This document shows positions 39,101 to 46,100 of a stretch of 64,000 bases of DNA, piece after piece. Positions within the stretch are counted from its first letter, which is position 1. Each line of letters begins with the position of its first letter. Source of the stretch: Holophagae bacterium (GTDB taxonomy: Bacteria; Acidobacteriota; Holophagae; Acanthopleuribacterales; Acanthopleuribacteraceae); NCBI GenBank assembly GCA_030429565.1, contig JAUIFE010000001.1, positions 434,001 through 498,000 on the forward strand, in the 5' to 3' direction. Under the pieces are notes generated by a model. That model was not told where the DNA came from and ran no database searches. It was given only the letters and a program-made list of their open reading frames with translations. Both the position numbers and the translations under genes were made by a program.

Positions 39101-41996
39101 GACCCAACTCGGCGCCGCGGTTCATTACCACCAAGTCGACATCTGCGACACCACCGAGGTTCACAGCTTGGTGGACGTCATCAACGACCGTCACGGCCGT
39201 CTCGACGGCGTCCTGCACGCGGCCGGCGTTCTGGCAGACGGGTTCATCCTGAAAAAATCGGCCGATGCCTTTCGCACCGTGTTGGCGCCCAAAGTAACCG
39301 GGACCTTGCTTTTGGATGAAGCGACCCGCACACTCGACCCGTCGCTGTTTGTGTTGTTCTCCTCCGGCGTCGGCGTGTTGGGCGGACCCGCTCAGGTCGA
39401 TTACGCCGCCGCGAACGCCTTCCTGAACACCTTCGCCGAGGAACGTCGCACCCGCCTGCCGCATCGCACGACGCTGTCGGTCGCATGGCCGTTGTGGCGC
39501 GACGGCGGCATGCAGGTCAGCGAAACGCGGCGACGCACCATGGAACAAAACGCCGGCCTGCAACCCATGTCGCAAGCGGACGGCTTGGCCGCCTTCTACG
39601 CGGCCCACGCCCTGGAAACGAGCCAAGTGATGGTCTTAAACGGCGTGGCCGAACGCATTCGGGCCTTTATGCAACCGCGCACCCTGGTACGCGAAGCAAA
39701 CCCATCCGCCAAACCCTTCGCCACCGCCGCGACCGGCGATATTCGCGCCGCAACCCTCAACTGGGTGTGCGATATTCTGGCCGAAATCACCCGTGACGAC
39801 CGCCACAAGATCCGGCCGGAAACCGCCTTTGAACAGTTGGGCGTTGACTCAATCATGCAAATGAGTGTCATTGAAGCCTTGGAAAAAACAACCGGCGAGT
39901 TGCCCAAAACCTTGCTGTTTGAGTACCCCGACGTAGCCGAACTCGTCGACCACCTGCTGGTCGCCTACCCCGAACCGCTGCAACAGGCGTTTGGCGAGGC
40001 CCGCCAAGAGCCGCCGCCGGCCGAACCCACGCCGGCCGAACCCGTCGCCGCGACCCCGCCAAAAACGACACGGCCGTTTCGCATCCAGGCCGCGCCGTCG
40101 CCCCGCGCGCCGCAACCCGAGGCCCAAGTTAGCGACGGCATCGCGATTATCGGCATCAGCGGCCGCTACCCGCAATCCCCCGATCTCGACGCCTTGTGGC
40201 GCCACCTCCTCGCCGGCGATAATTGCATCACCCGCGCCGACGAAACCCGCTGGCAACATTCGCTCGGCACCTACCTCGGCGAAGCGGCCGTGACCCGCGC
40301 CCGCTACGGCGGGTTCCTCGATGACAGCGACCGCTTCGACCACCACTTGTTCGGCATCAACGCCGATCAGGTGCTCAACCTCTCCCCCGAGTTGCGTCTT
40401 TTCCTGGAAACGACCTGGCTCACGTTCGAGGACGCCGGCTATTCCCGCGCCGCGCTCAACGCCTTCCAGAAAAATCGCGACACCGGTGTCGGCGTCTTCG
40501 CCGGCCTGATGTACCACCAATACGCCTGGAGCATTCCCAACCCGGCCACCGCACGGCTCAGCACCAATGTCAGCGAGTGGCACATTCCCAACCGGACCTC
40601 GCACTTCTTTAACCTGACCGGCCCCAGCCTCTCGATCAACACCGCTTGCTCCAGCTCGCTTACCGCCATTCACACCGCCTGCGAAAGCCTGCGCCAAGGC
40701 ACCTGTTCCATGGCCGTCGCCGGCGGCGTCAACCTGACCCTGGATCCCTCTAAATACGACTTACTGGAAAAATCACGCCTGTTGGATGCCGGCGACCGCA
40801 GCCGCAGTTTCGGCACGGGTTCCGGTTACATTCCCGGCGAAGGGGTCGGCGCGGTTCTGCTAAAACCCCTCGCCGACGCAATTGCCGACGGCGACCGCAT
40901 CCACGCCGTCATTCGCAGCACCTTCACCAACCACGGTGGCGGTCGCCAGATGTACACCGCCCCCGATCCCAAACAACAAACCCAGGTCATCGCCACCGCC
41001 CTGCGGCGCTCCGGCATTGATCCCGCCACCATCGGCACCGTGGAATCAGCGGCCAACGGCTCGGACCTTGGCGACCCGCTCGAAGTGTTGGCCCTCAAAA
41101 AAGCCTTTGCCGCCGCCACCGACCGCCGCGATTTCTGCGCGCTCGGTTCCGTCAAATCCAACCTCGGCCACTTGGAAGCCGCTTCGGGCATCTCGCAATT
41201 GTCCAAGGTCCTACTGCAATTACGCCACCGCACCTTGGTCCCCACCATCAACGCAACGCCGCTGAACCCCAAAATTTCGTTGAAGGACTCGGCCTTTTAT
41301 TTACAGGAGGAAACCAAACCCTGGCAGGCCGAAACCGATCCCCAAACCGGCCAACCCCTGCCCCGTCGCGCCATGATCAACTCCTTCGGCGCCGGCGGCA
41401 GCTATACCAACCTCATCATTGAGGAATACCAGCCCCAACCCGTCGTGCTCCAATCCGCCCCGCGCGACCGCTTGTTCCTGTTCAGCGCCGCCACCGAGCA
41501 GGGCATGCATCTCTGGTTGGATCGCTTCAGCGAGCTGTTGGCCGACCAACCCGACCTCGACCCCGCCGCACTGGCCACCGCCCTGTGGCTGCGCGATCAC
41601 GGCCGTCCTTATCGGCTCGCCGTCGTGGCCGATTCCATCGCCGACCTGCGCCGCAAGCTAGCGGGCAGCCAGGAGTCGGGTGTTTTCGCTTCACGCGACG
41701 CCGACCCCGCCGCCGACGTGCCGACCATCACCGCCGCGCTCACCGGGTTTGAACTGCACGGTGTCGCCGCCGCCTTTGCCGCCGGTGAAAGCTTGGACCT
41801 GACCCCGTTGTTCGACCTCATTCCCAAACACGCCCTCCCGCAACTGCCCGCGACGTACCTGGAACACGAGCAGGTGTTTCGCCACACCGCCGGCGATCCC
41901 GATTTGGATTTCTTCCTCGACATTGCGGAAAAAATCACCACCGGCGCCTTATCGCCGCAACAATTCGACCAACTCGTGGCGGAGATGAAACCATGA
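27942..41996 (+). CDS. Hybrid trans-AT PKS/NRPS, 4684 aa: ECH-ECH-ACP-ACP-KS-ACP-C-A-PCP-KS-DH-KR-ACP-KS0
   Basis: Starts 3 nt after the previous stop with a GAGGGG Shine-Dalgarno. Order: N-terminal docking helices (27942-28030); a short degenerate enoyl-CoA hydratase fold (28200-28700); a full ECH (28810-29540; ASGGT and GHAVGAG oxyanion-hole regions) most like the decarboxylating ECH2 of beta-branching systems (PksI/BaeI type); two ACPs (DSITGVTW, Trp flag at 29736 and 30033); a divergent KS (30290-31580, TVCASV); ACP (32150-32380); condensation domain (HHIIFDG at 32841); adenylation domain (33840-35350, YTSGSTGRPKG); PCP (35390-35610, GGDSLN); KS (35750-37030); DH (37530-38400, HLVRGQKLLP); KR (38440-39660, GGAGGLG, YAAAN); ACP (39730-39960); and a terminal KS with Cys but ESAANGS for HGTGT (His to Ala at 41049-41051). 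The A-domain pocket residues, aligned by eye, read D-V-S-N-M-A-I-I-Y-K, which I cannot assign. The stop overlaps the next start (ATGA). Confidence 0.96.
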   Translation: MNKAIEQIYRKVAAKELTKTEAMTLLRQLQARTTATQPTAAVAATLPKPSGINLLDPTALPTHYPTGPDRPAQRPLPLAAMPARAPKATALYRLQHLGDGVWVLRPDADNGQPAATCLATLTSSRDPRVLVLLGGGWVTLPRAFKLPVLAVLSGDVQGPALLQAARCDLVFCAEQGRYHSGVCSESEREFLTNRFGGPVAALLSGAQPVDGHTLKQAGADFAVLPTAALETVALQTAHALKETSPKALTLLKQHLAATDLFPTPQPEAGAVALATEQAIDPGKPQAVALASDKVTMMVYPDGVVLVTLCDRESKNAFSADIAAGLFDVFAKIQHDPDYQVLVLTGYDHLFASGGTRDGLIAIQQGQTRYADAPIYQLLLDCPIPVIAAMQGHAVGAGLSMGLFCDYQIYAEESVYSSRFMRYGFTPGFGATLIFPYRLGCDLGRSLLFTAEDVKGRDLKKQAPFLTVVPRKTVLALAMTAAHHMATTGRDQNRREKAGRTQPLRACLDAVVQRELAMHGQTFVGSEETRRRIEAEYAAPAIPPAAPAAVATHTEETLRETVLATLRSMLAEELCMETDLVDEHLPLTEMGLDSITGVTWVRRINQHFAIEIPATRIYDFATLNDFTAYVAGETQVATPPTTTTTNEAAAAEPPAPPALDVRDSLRSLLAEELCMEDALVEDHALLTDIGLDSITGVTWIRRINERYNLDLSATKIYDHATLAEFARYVGAEIAHTVPAPASAPAPMPMSAAPQPQSQVTLPAKAEATQPTPTSAHQPNRAPDDSRAVAVVGMAGRFPMAENIDEFWQNILAGRDCISEIPADRWDWRDYDDGREETRGIRYGGFIDDIALFDPLAFGISPKEARFMDPQQRLLLLYTRLALDHAGLTPADLQQDRTGVFIAAAPGDYARLAAAAAEGPLGLTAMAPSVIPNRISYTFNLKGPSECYETVCASVFTALHHAVQSIQRGECDQAIVGGVHLLLSPHQFNSVAAMGYLAPDGRSRPFQKEAAGFARAEGVGVLVLRAATKAVADNTVYAWVRGTGVAHGGRGLSLTAPSETGMKTAMLQAWRAAGVDPRGVALIEAHGTATPLGDGIEIEALKGAYRELAQAHDADADAPCRISSLKPCIGHSEIVSGMAALIKVIQAMNHGVIPGLPHFGERHEHVSLTGSPFVIEPNNAPWPMRTDQQGAPQPRRAGLNSYGFGGVNAHVLLEEGHQPALHRDGSEGPFLLVLSAPDQARLFTLAARLRAHLQQHEVDMTNLCYTLQRGRTAEHVRLAFVTDGIADAVTKLGQVDNADQRAAHHLHLGDAGPKGADRLPRHIRKLFGPTQLNEKIQQGAWDELAMLWIGGIDLPWATLYRNRAVRRIALPHQPFALARYWVDAAPTPAPVPPAAVAPTPPQPAAGASLEAIVTAIIAELVDLPADQIDRERPLHYLGWDSVLTLEMGRRLQTRFNVCPGNRELLEHDTVQALAALLTEKGVGPNAAPNQVVAETRSKPKAPQAVSEPFPLAEGQLGLWLLQKSDPAMSAYNVPIALATQTPVDVPKLRQACRWLLQQHPVLQTTFLSDGGKPLQVHDMDKPLFFEQGPLPSEPEARIALLKTTAKQPFRLDGDPLMRVHLFSAGDNDHILLVTLHHIIFDGTSMKTFTTDLLDVYQALCEGRDPRSSAANDDGYAAFVAWEQKHLAEQGEALTAWWRERLAGPLPVLALNNDKPRGKQRRFEGASFFSHLSQTRSNQLRTLAKQQGVSTFVAMLAIYKVLLFRHTHQRDIVVGTPTSGRPQPRFERTLGYFINTIGLRSRLDGDLTFSDLLRTLKWQVADALDHAGLPFPRLVAALGIKPGAHAPVYQTTFLLQNFFSVKDQDAFAARFPGWSSVHGVKQEGEDELSLHVLEGRDAFALSFGYNPELFERETIERLAEHFAHLVDAVCDDPHQAIGTYRFLGAAEKEKVLVRWNDSHEDFGPERCLHDHFNLARRKRPNQIALEMIRAQGSEKLTFDALGQRVDSLAHCLRGRGIGPDQRVPICFRRSLDMVVAMLAVLQAGGAFVPIDPDHPLERINYLIKDTDATVVLTTAALAPRFSASGAAIIAVDRDQAQIRAAEPTEASTVKPNNLAYVIYTSGSTGRPKGVMVEHRQIANTLHFLADRYPLAEDQAYLLKTNYTFDVSLSELFGWVFGRGRLVILPPGDEKNPHRLSEVLVKHRITHLNFAPSALNAFLRVAQADPDFLASNAVKVLMVAGEAFPKDLVAKSVAAFPRARVENIYGPTEAAIYGSYFSCSGAVIHSANLPIGGPISNTRLTIVDEHLCPVPIGVPGELCLSGKGIARGYLNRPELTRERFIPNPFCEGDDDGRLYRTGDLTRWLADGNVEYLGRIDNQVKVRGYRVELGEIEAQLDRHPMVGESVVVPREQTGQLVAYYQPSNPQQNANPTRLREHCAAVLPDYMVPAFFVALAEIPLSASGKVDRKGLAAREIVLEPQEPAAPAKTRAQIQAVVLDAWRNILQIKNISPGDAFFEAGGDSLNAVLLAERLHKDLGCEFTTTDVLHYPTVAEMAAVLVDRLEAAHPADPLPAEPPAEPPTPPPAVETPPPRIEATQQTQPQPPSPADEDGVAIVGISCRFPGAPDHHAFWNNLRLGADAGIVHSPAALRDRRVPESLIQHPNFVPLQMAIEDRDLFDPEFFNLSHRDALLMDPQFRLLLQHSWQAVEDAGYVPAAIRDTAVYMSASTSLYQTLLHNAGEVGPKDRYVSWILAQGGTIPTRISHHLGLTGPSMFVHTNCSSSLTGLHAAFQSIRNGDATYALVGGATVPPVAAPGYMHQPGLNFSGDGRCKTFDADADGMVAGEGVAVILLKQARAAVADGDRIYAVLRGIGINNDGADKAGYYAPSVRGQGAVIDKVLKQTGISAESIGYIEAHGTGTKLGDPIEVAALTDIYRRYTDQKQFCGLGSVKTNIGHLDTASGLAGCIKVALSLYHGELPPSLHYQEPNPAVDFAASPFYVVDQLTKWQRGATPRRAGLSSFGIGGTNVHALFEEPAARPAAHEPATNDAFVIVLSARNQERLREAAANLHRFALVPDQCPLAEVAYTLQVGRVAMAHRLALVVADRRALLRGLEAFLADEPGDWSSGCVDGGGPAVFSAEDLAEMQQKWVRARQWDKIAALWLQGGSIAWDRLYPARPQRISLPTYPFARERFTLKPPLKKSLNHLHPLVHENVSTLHQQVYRSRFDGTEFFLADHLVRGQKLLPGVAYLEMARAAAVKAYGDVSESDVRLRNIVWLRPFAAEQEENPIRIVLEPTESGDGVRFEVCGEQADGDLTIHCRGIAEHAPGPVREHLALDPLRDRCRRLVIDGARCYATFRAVGVDYGPAFRLIQTLHSGEHEVVAQLRRREDAAPGFLLEPGMLDAALQACIGLKLKPSGAASQGDGAPIRFSLPFALQSLSVHGPLPQEAWVWIRHAEGSGDNDRMRKLDIDLCDGEGRIALALRGFSTRVVEAERPTPEPPATSARQALLFRPQWLQRALTETRTPFPAGTRHIVLHCDPTRDQEALRNHAEALVMTLRSGRSDTRYSDLAVRVFEEISSLLAGRREGYTFVQLLVPAPMLTGLAAVLKSAHAEQPRFVGQLLLLEGDESPQQLAGYLTDNSLHPEDTVVRYQNGRREVLVWEEQAAPAAAQPTWVDNGVYLITGGAGGLGLLFAEEIANQTENPVLFLVGRSPLSAEKQTRVARLTQLGAAVHYHQVDICDTTEVHSLVDVINDRHGRLDGVLHAAGVLADGFILKKSADAFRTVLAPKVTGTLLLDEATRTLDPSLFVLFSSGVGVLGGPAQVDYAAANAFLNTFAEERRTRLPHRTTLSVAWPLWRDGGMQVSETRRRTMEQNAGLQPMSQADGLAAFYAAHALETSQVMVLNGVAERIRAFMQPRTLVREANPSAKPFATAATGDIRAATLNWVCDILAEITRDDRHKIRPETAFEQLGVDSIMQMSVIEALEKTTGELPKTLLFEYPDVAELVDHLLVAYPEPLQQAFGEARQEPPPAEPTPAEPVAATPPKTTRPFRIQAAPSPRAPQPEAQVSDGIAIIGISGRYPQSPDLDALWRHLLAGDNCITRADETRWQHSLGTYLGEAAVTRARYGGFLDDSDRFDHHLFGINADQVLNLSPELRLFLETTWLTFEDAGYSRAALNAFQKNRDTGVGVFAGLMYHQYAWSIPNPATARLSTNVSEWHIPNRTSHFFNLTGPSLSINTACSSSLTAIHTACESLRQGTCSMAVAGGVNLTLDPSKYDLLEKSRLLDAGDRSRSFGTGSGYIPGEGVGAVLLKPLADAIADGDRIHAVIRSTFTNHGGGRQMYTAPDPKQQTQVIATALRRSGIDPATIGTVESAANGSDLGDPLEVLALKKAFAAATDRRDFCALGSVKSNLGHLEAASGISQLSKVLLQLRHRTLVPTINATPLNPKISLKDSAFYLQEETKPWQAETDPQTGQPLPRRAMINSFGAGGSYTNLIIEEYQPQPVVLQSAPRDRLFLFSAATEQGMHLWLDRFSELLADQPDLDPAALATALWLRDHGRPYRLAVVADSIADLRRKLAGSQESGVFASRDADPAADVPTITAALTGFELHGVAAAFAAGESLDLTPLFDLIPKHALPQLPATYLEHEQVFRHTAGDPDLDFFLDIAEKITTGALSPQQFDQLVAEMKP
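30290..32390 (+). other. Module 8: KS-ACP without reductive domains
   Basis: A divergent KS (TVCASV, EAHGTATPLGD, KPCIGH) followed by an ACP (LGWDSVL). Catalytic residues are kept, so a beta-keto intermediate or a pass-through transfer to the C domain are both possible. Confidence 0.7.
32450..35620 (+). other. Module 9: C-A-PCP, amino acid of unknown identity
   Basis: HHIIFDG, YTSGSTGRPKG, YRTGD and GGDSLN motifs are intact. The pocket code D-V-S-N-M-A-I-I-Y-K is not one I recognise. Asp at the first position indicates an alpha-amino acid. Confidence 0.8.
35750..39970 (+). other. Module 10: KS-DH-KR-ACP after an amino acid
   Basis: KS HTNCSSSLTG with intact histidines, DH HLVRGQKLLP, KR GGAGGLG with YAAAN and an LAD motif (B-type-like), ACP GVDSIM. 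Predicted to extend the aminoacyl unit and form an enoyl product. Confidence 0.78.
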
Positions 41997-43180
41997 ACCA
42001 AAACACCCTGTACCAAATGGTCCAAGCAGGCAAAATCGACCCGCTCGCCTTCGCCCGCCACATGAAACGCTTAAAGCGGCAACACCCGACTGCCGTCGTC
42101 GAACCCCTCTGCGAAACCTACGTTTATGACGAACCCTATTTGCGTGACCACACCATCGACGGCAAGCAGGTATTGCTAGGGGTTACCCATGCCGCTCTGG
42201 CGATCAATGCTTGGTTCTCCCAAAACCCGAACGCACCCGCGGTGCATCTGCAACGGTTGAACTTTACCGAACCCATCGAAGTCGGTCCCGGCCAAAAAGC
42301 CGAGGTGCGCATCGAAACCCAGCCAGGCGCCGCCGCCCTGGACATGACCGCACGTTACCGGGTGGGTAGCGAAAACCCTTGGCGTCAAACCGCTCACGGG
42401 CGGTTATCCGCAAGCCGTTTCCAAGCCGAATCCGTGGATTGGGCCGGCCTGCAAGCGGGCCTCACCCCGCACCCGGATCTCGGTCAACTGTACAGCGCCG
42501 GGGCGCCGGTTTTTGGCGTCGGCCCCAGCTTTCGCGTCATCGACCGTCTGGCCGTGGGTGACGGCAAGGCGCTGGCCACGCTCACCCTGCCGAGCGGCGC
42601 TCACCATTATTGGTTGGACCCGCTGATTACCTACAGCGCCTTTACCGCCCTGATCCCGCTCCTGAAACAAGGATTGGGCGGCGCCTTCCTGCCGTTTGGG
42701 ATTAAGTCGCTCGAATACCAACGCGGCGAACCCCTGCGTACCTGCCATGTCTTCGTGCGTTTGGTGAAAAACTCCGGTGAAATGATCCTGTTCGACGTCG
42801 ACCTCTTCGACGCCCAACAGCGCCAGGTCACCCGTTACCGTGGTTGCTCGATCAAACGCCTGCGTTTCCCGCAACAACACGCGGCCGAGCCGGCGGCCTC
42901 CCCCACCGTTCAACCCACCGCGCCGGCGCCCCACGCCGGCGGTTCCACTTCCTCGCGAATCCAAGCCTACCTGCGCGGTAAGTTGGCCGACGCCGTCGGG
43001 GTCGCCCCTGCCGCCATCGCCCCCGACGCCAACCTAATGGACGGCGGCATGGCCTCGATGCAACTGGTCGAGATGGCCGCCGACCTGGAACGGGAGATGG
43101 GCATTGAATTGGACCCAACCCTGTTTTTCGAGTACCCCAACCTGCGCGAGTTAACCGCTTATTTTGCCGACCAACACCGA
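40130..43180 (+). other. Module 11: KS0 | DH-ACP, split non-elongating half of a dehydrating-type bimodule
   Basis: The KS lacks the catalytic His (ESAANGS). The DH in the next protein lacks the motif Pro. KS0-DH-ACP units in trans-AT lines complete dehydration, shift a double bond or form a pyran. Module 10 already has an apparently complete DH, so a shift or cyclisation is plausible. Confidence 0.7.
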
Positions 43181-46100
43181 GCCGCCTTTACGCGGCACCT
43201 CGATACCGGCAAACCAACCAGCGACGCCGCCCCCATCACACCGCAACCGGCGCCGCCGCGCCAACCGCGCGTTACCGCCGCACCGCAAACGACGCCTAAA
43301 GCCAGGCCGTCCCTTAAGGCAGCCGAACCCAACGAGATCCGGGTCGACGATATCGCCGTCATCGGCATGGCCGGCATGTTCGGCGGCGCCGCCGATCTCG
43401 ACACCTTCTGGCAAAACCTGCTTGAGGGTCGCGACATCATCACCCAGGTGCCCGCCGACCATTGGGACATCCAGCCCTGGTTCCATCCCGAGCCAGGCAC
43501 CGAGGACCGCACCTATTGCCGCAACGGCAGTTTCATCGAAAACGTCTACGGCTTCGACCGCGAGTTTTTCAACCTTTCCGAACGGGAAGCCCAGTGGATG
43601 GATCCCCAGGTGCGCTTACTGCTGCAAACGGTTTACGCCGCCGCCGAAGACGCCGGTGTCGTCAAACACCTGCGCGGTTCCAAGACCGGTGTGTTTGCCG
43701 GCATCTGTTTCGCCGATTACGCCGACGAACTGGCCGCCGCCAAACTGCCGATCTCGCCCTATTCGCGTACCGCCGGCCCGGAAGGCGCCGCCAACCGCAT
43801 CTCCTTCCACTTCGACCTCAAAGGCCCGAGCCTCGTTTTTAATACCGCCTGTTCGTCCGCGTTGTTTGCGCTCCACGCCGCCCGCCAAGCCCTGCGCAAC
43901 CGCGAGTGTGACACCGCTTTTGTCGCCGCCGCCAACTTGGTGCTGAGTTCGCAACATTACCGCTACTTCTCCGCGCTCGGTTCGCTCTCCCGACACGGAA
44001 GCTGCCGCAGTTTCGACGACACCGCCGATGGTTATGTGCCGGGCGAATGTGTCGGTGCGGTTTTGTTAAAACCGCTGGCCCGCGCCGTCGCCGATGGTGA
44101 CCGCATCCACGCCGTCATTAAAGGTTCCGCCGCGCTGCACGCCGGTTACACGCCTTCATTTACCGCGCCGAGCGTGACCGGTCAGGAGAACGTGCTGCTT
44201 CAGGCTTGGCGGGACGCCGACATTGATCCCGCCAGCTTGACGTTCATTGAAGCCCACGGAACCGCCACCAAGCTGGGTGATTCCATCGAGATCAGCGCCC
44301 TCAAAAAAGCCTTGGCACAGCATACCGACAAACGCGGTTTCTGCACCGTCGGCACCGTCAAAACCCATCTGGGCCACACCGAAGGCGCCGCCGGTATGGC
44401 CGGTCTCCTCAAAGTCATCCTGCAAATGAAACACCGCTGTTTGCCGGCCATGGCGTCGTTGACGACCCCGAGCAGTTACCTGCGCCTCGACAACGCGCCG
44501 CTGCGCCTCGCCGACACGACCCGACCCTGGTCCGACGCAGACGGCCCGCGCCGCGCCGGTGTCTCCGCCTTTGGGTATTCCGGCGCCTATGCCCACGTCG
44601 TCGTGGAAGAATACAACCCGCCCACAAGCGCCGTGACCCGTCCGCAAACACCGGCGCTGGTGGTCCTTTCCGCCCGCGATGACGAGACCCTGCGCACCTC
44701 GGCCGAACGCCTGCGCGCCTTTATCCTTCGCAACCAAACCCACCTCGCCACCGACACGGCCGCCGCCGGCCAAGTTCGGCAATGGGAAACGCGGCTGCGC
44801 CAAATCGTCGGTGAGCTGCTTCAAGTGAGTGCCGAAGACATTGAGCGCGACCTCAGCTTAGCCGAATACGGTGTCGAACCGGTTTTTTATGCACAACTGG
44901 CCGAGCGTTTGGCTCACGAGCAGGTCCACCTGGCGCCCGCCTTTTTCTTGGAACACCCCACGCCGGCCCGCATTGCCGCCCAACTCGCCCGCACCGACGC
45001 CGGCCAACCGGCGGCCCAGAGCAGCGCCCTCAACCTTCACGATTTGGCCTACACCCTTCAGGTTGGCCGCGCCGAGATGCCGCAACGCCTGGGTCTGATC
45101 GCGCATTCCCTGGATGAAGCGGTCCAACTTCTCGACGATTACCTGGCGGGCCGCGACGCCGCCGCCCTGTTCCACGAACACACGGACCGACACCGGGAAA
45201 CCCTGGCTTTGTTCGCCGACGACGAGGAACTCGACGCCGTCGTTAGCGGTTGGTACCGGCGCGGTCGTTTCGAACGCCTGTTGGCCCTGTGGGTGCGCGG
45301 TTTCCCCTTCGATTGGTCGCGCTTTTACGAAGCCGACGCCCATGTCCCGCAACGTATTAGCTTGCCCACCTACCCCTTTCACAGCACCCCCTATGTGCAT
45401 CCCGCCCTCGCCCCGGACCCGATCGCCGCCCCGCCCTGTGAACAGTCGCCGCAAGCACCGCCGCCGGCGACACCCAACCCGGATACGCACCAGGCCGCGC
45501 ACGCTTGGCGTTTCCTTCCCGCCGACGCCGCGCTCACCGACGCCGGTGGACCCGAACCACCCCAAAAAGCACAACGGCTCTTGCGCCAATTGATTGCCCA
45601 CCGGGTTCACCGGCCCATCGACCACATTGCCCCCGACGCGGGTTTTCTCGAACTCGGCATGAAATCACGCGACCTCGTCAGCCTGGTTCAGGCGCTATCC
45701 CACCTGTTGCGCGCCGATCTCACCCCCGGCCTGCTGTTCGAATACACCACCGTCACCGCCCTTTCCAATTGGCTCGTCGACCAATACGAAGCGCAACTGC
45801 GGGCCATGCACGTATTGCGGCGTCAAACCCCGGCCCCGTCCGATGTGACGGAACCAGCCGCGCCTGCCGCCGCGCCGCCGCCATGCCTGCCGTTATCCGA
45901 AGGCCAACAAGGACTTTGGTTCCTGCAAAAAGCCGACCCAACCATGCATACCTTCAACTGTGCGCTTTCGTTCCGCGATACTTTGGACAGCGCCCATTTC
46001 GAAGCCGCCTGCCGCCTTTTGCAACAACGTTTCCCCATTCTGACCACCGTTTTCGAAGAAGATCGCCACGGAACCCCATACCAAGTGCAGCGGCCCGAGG

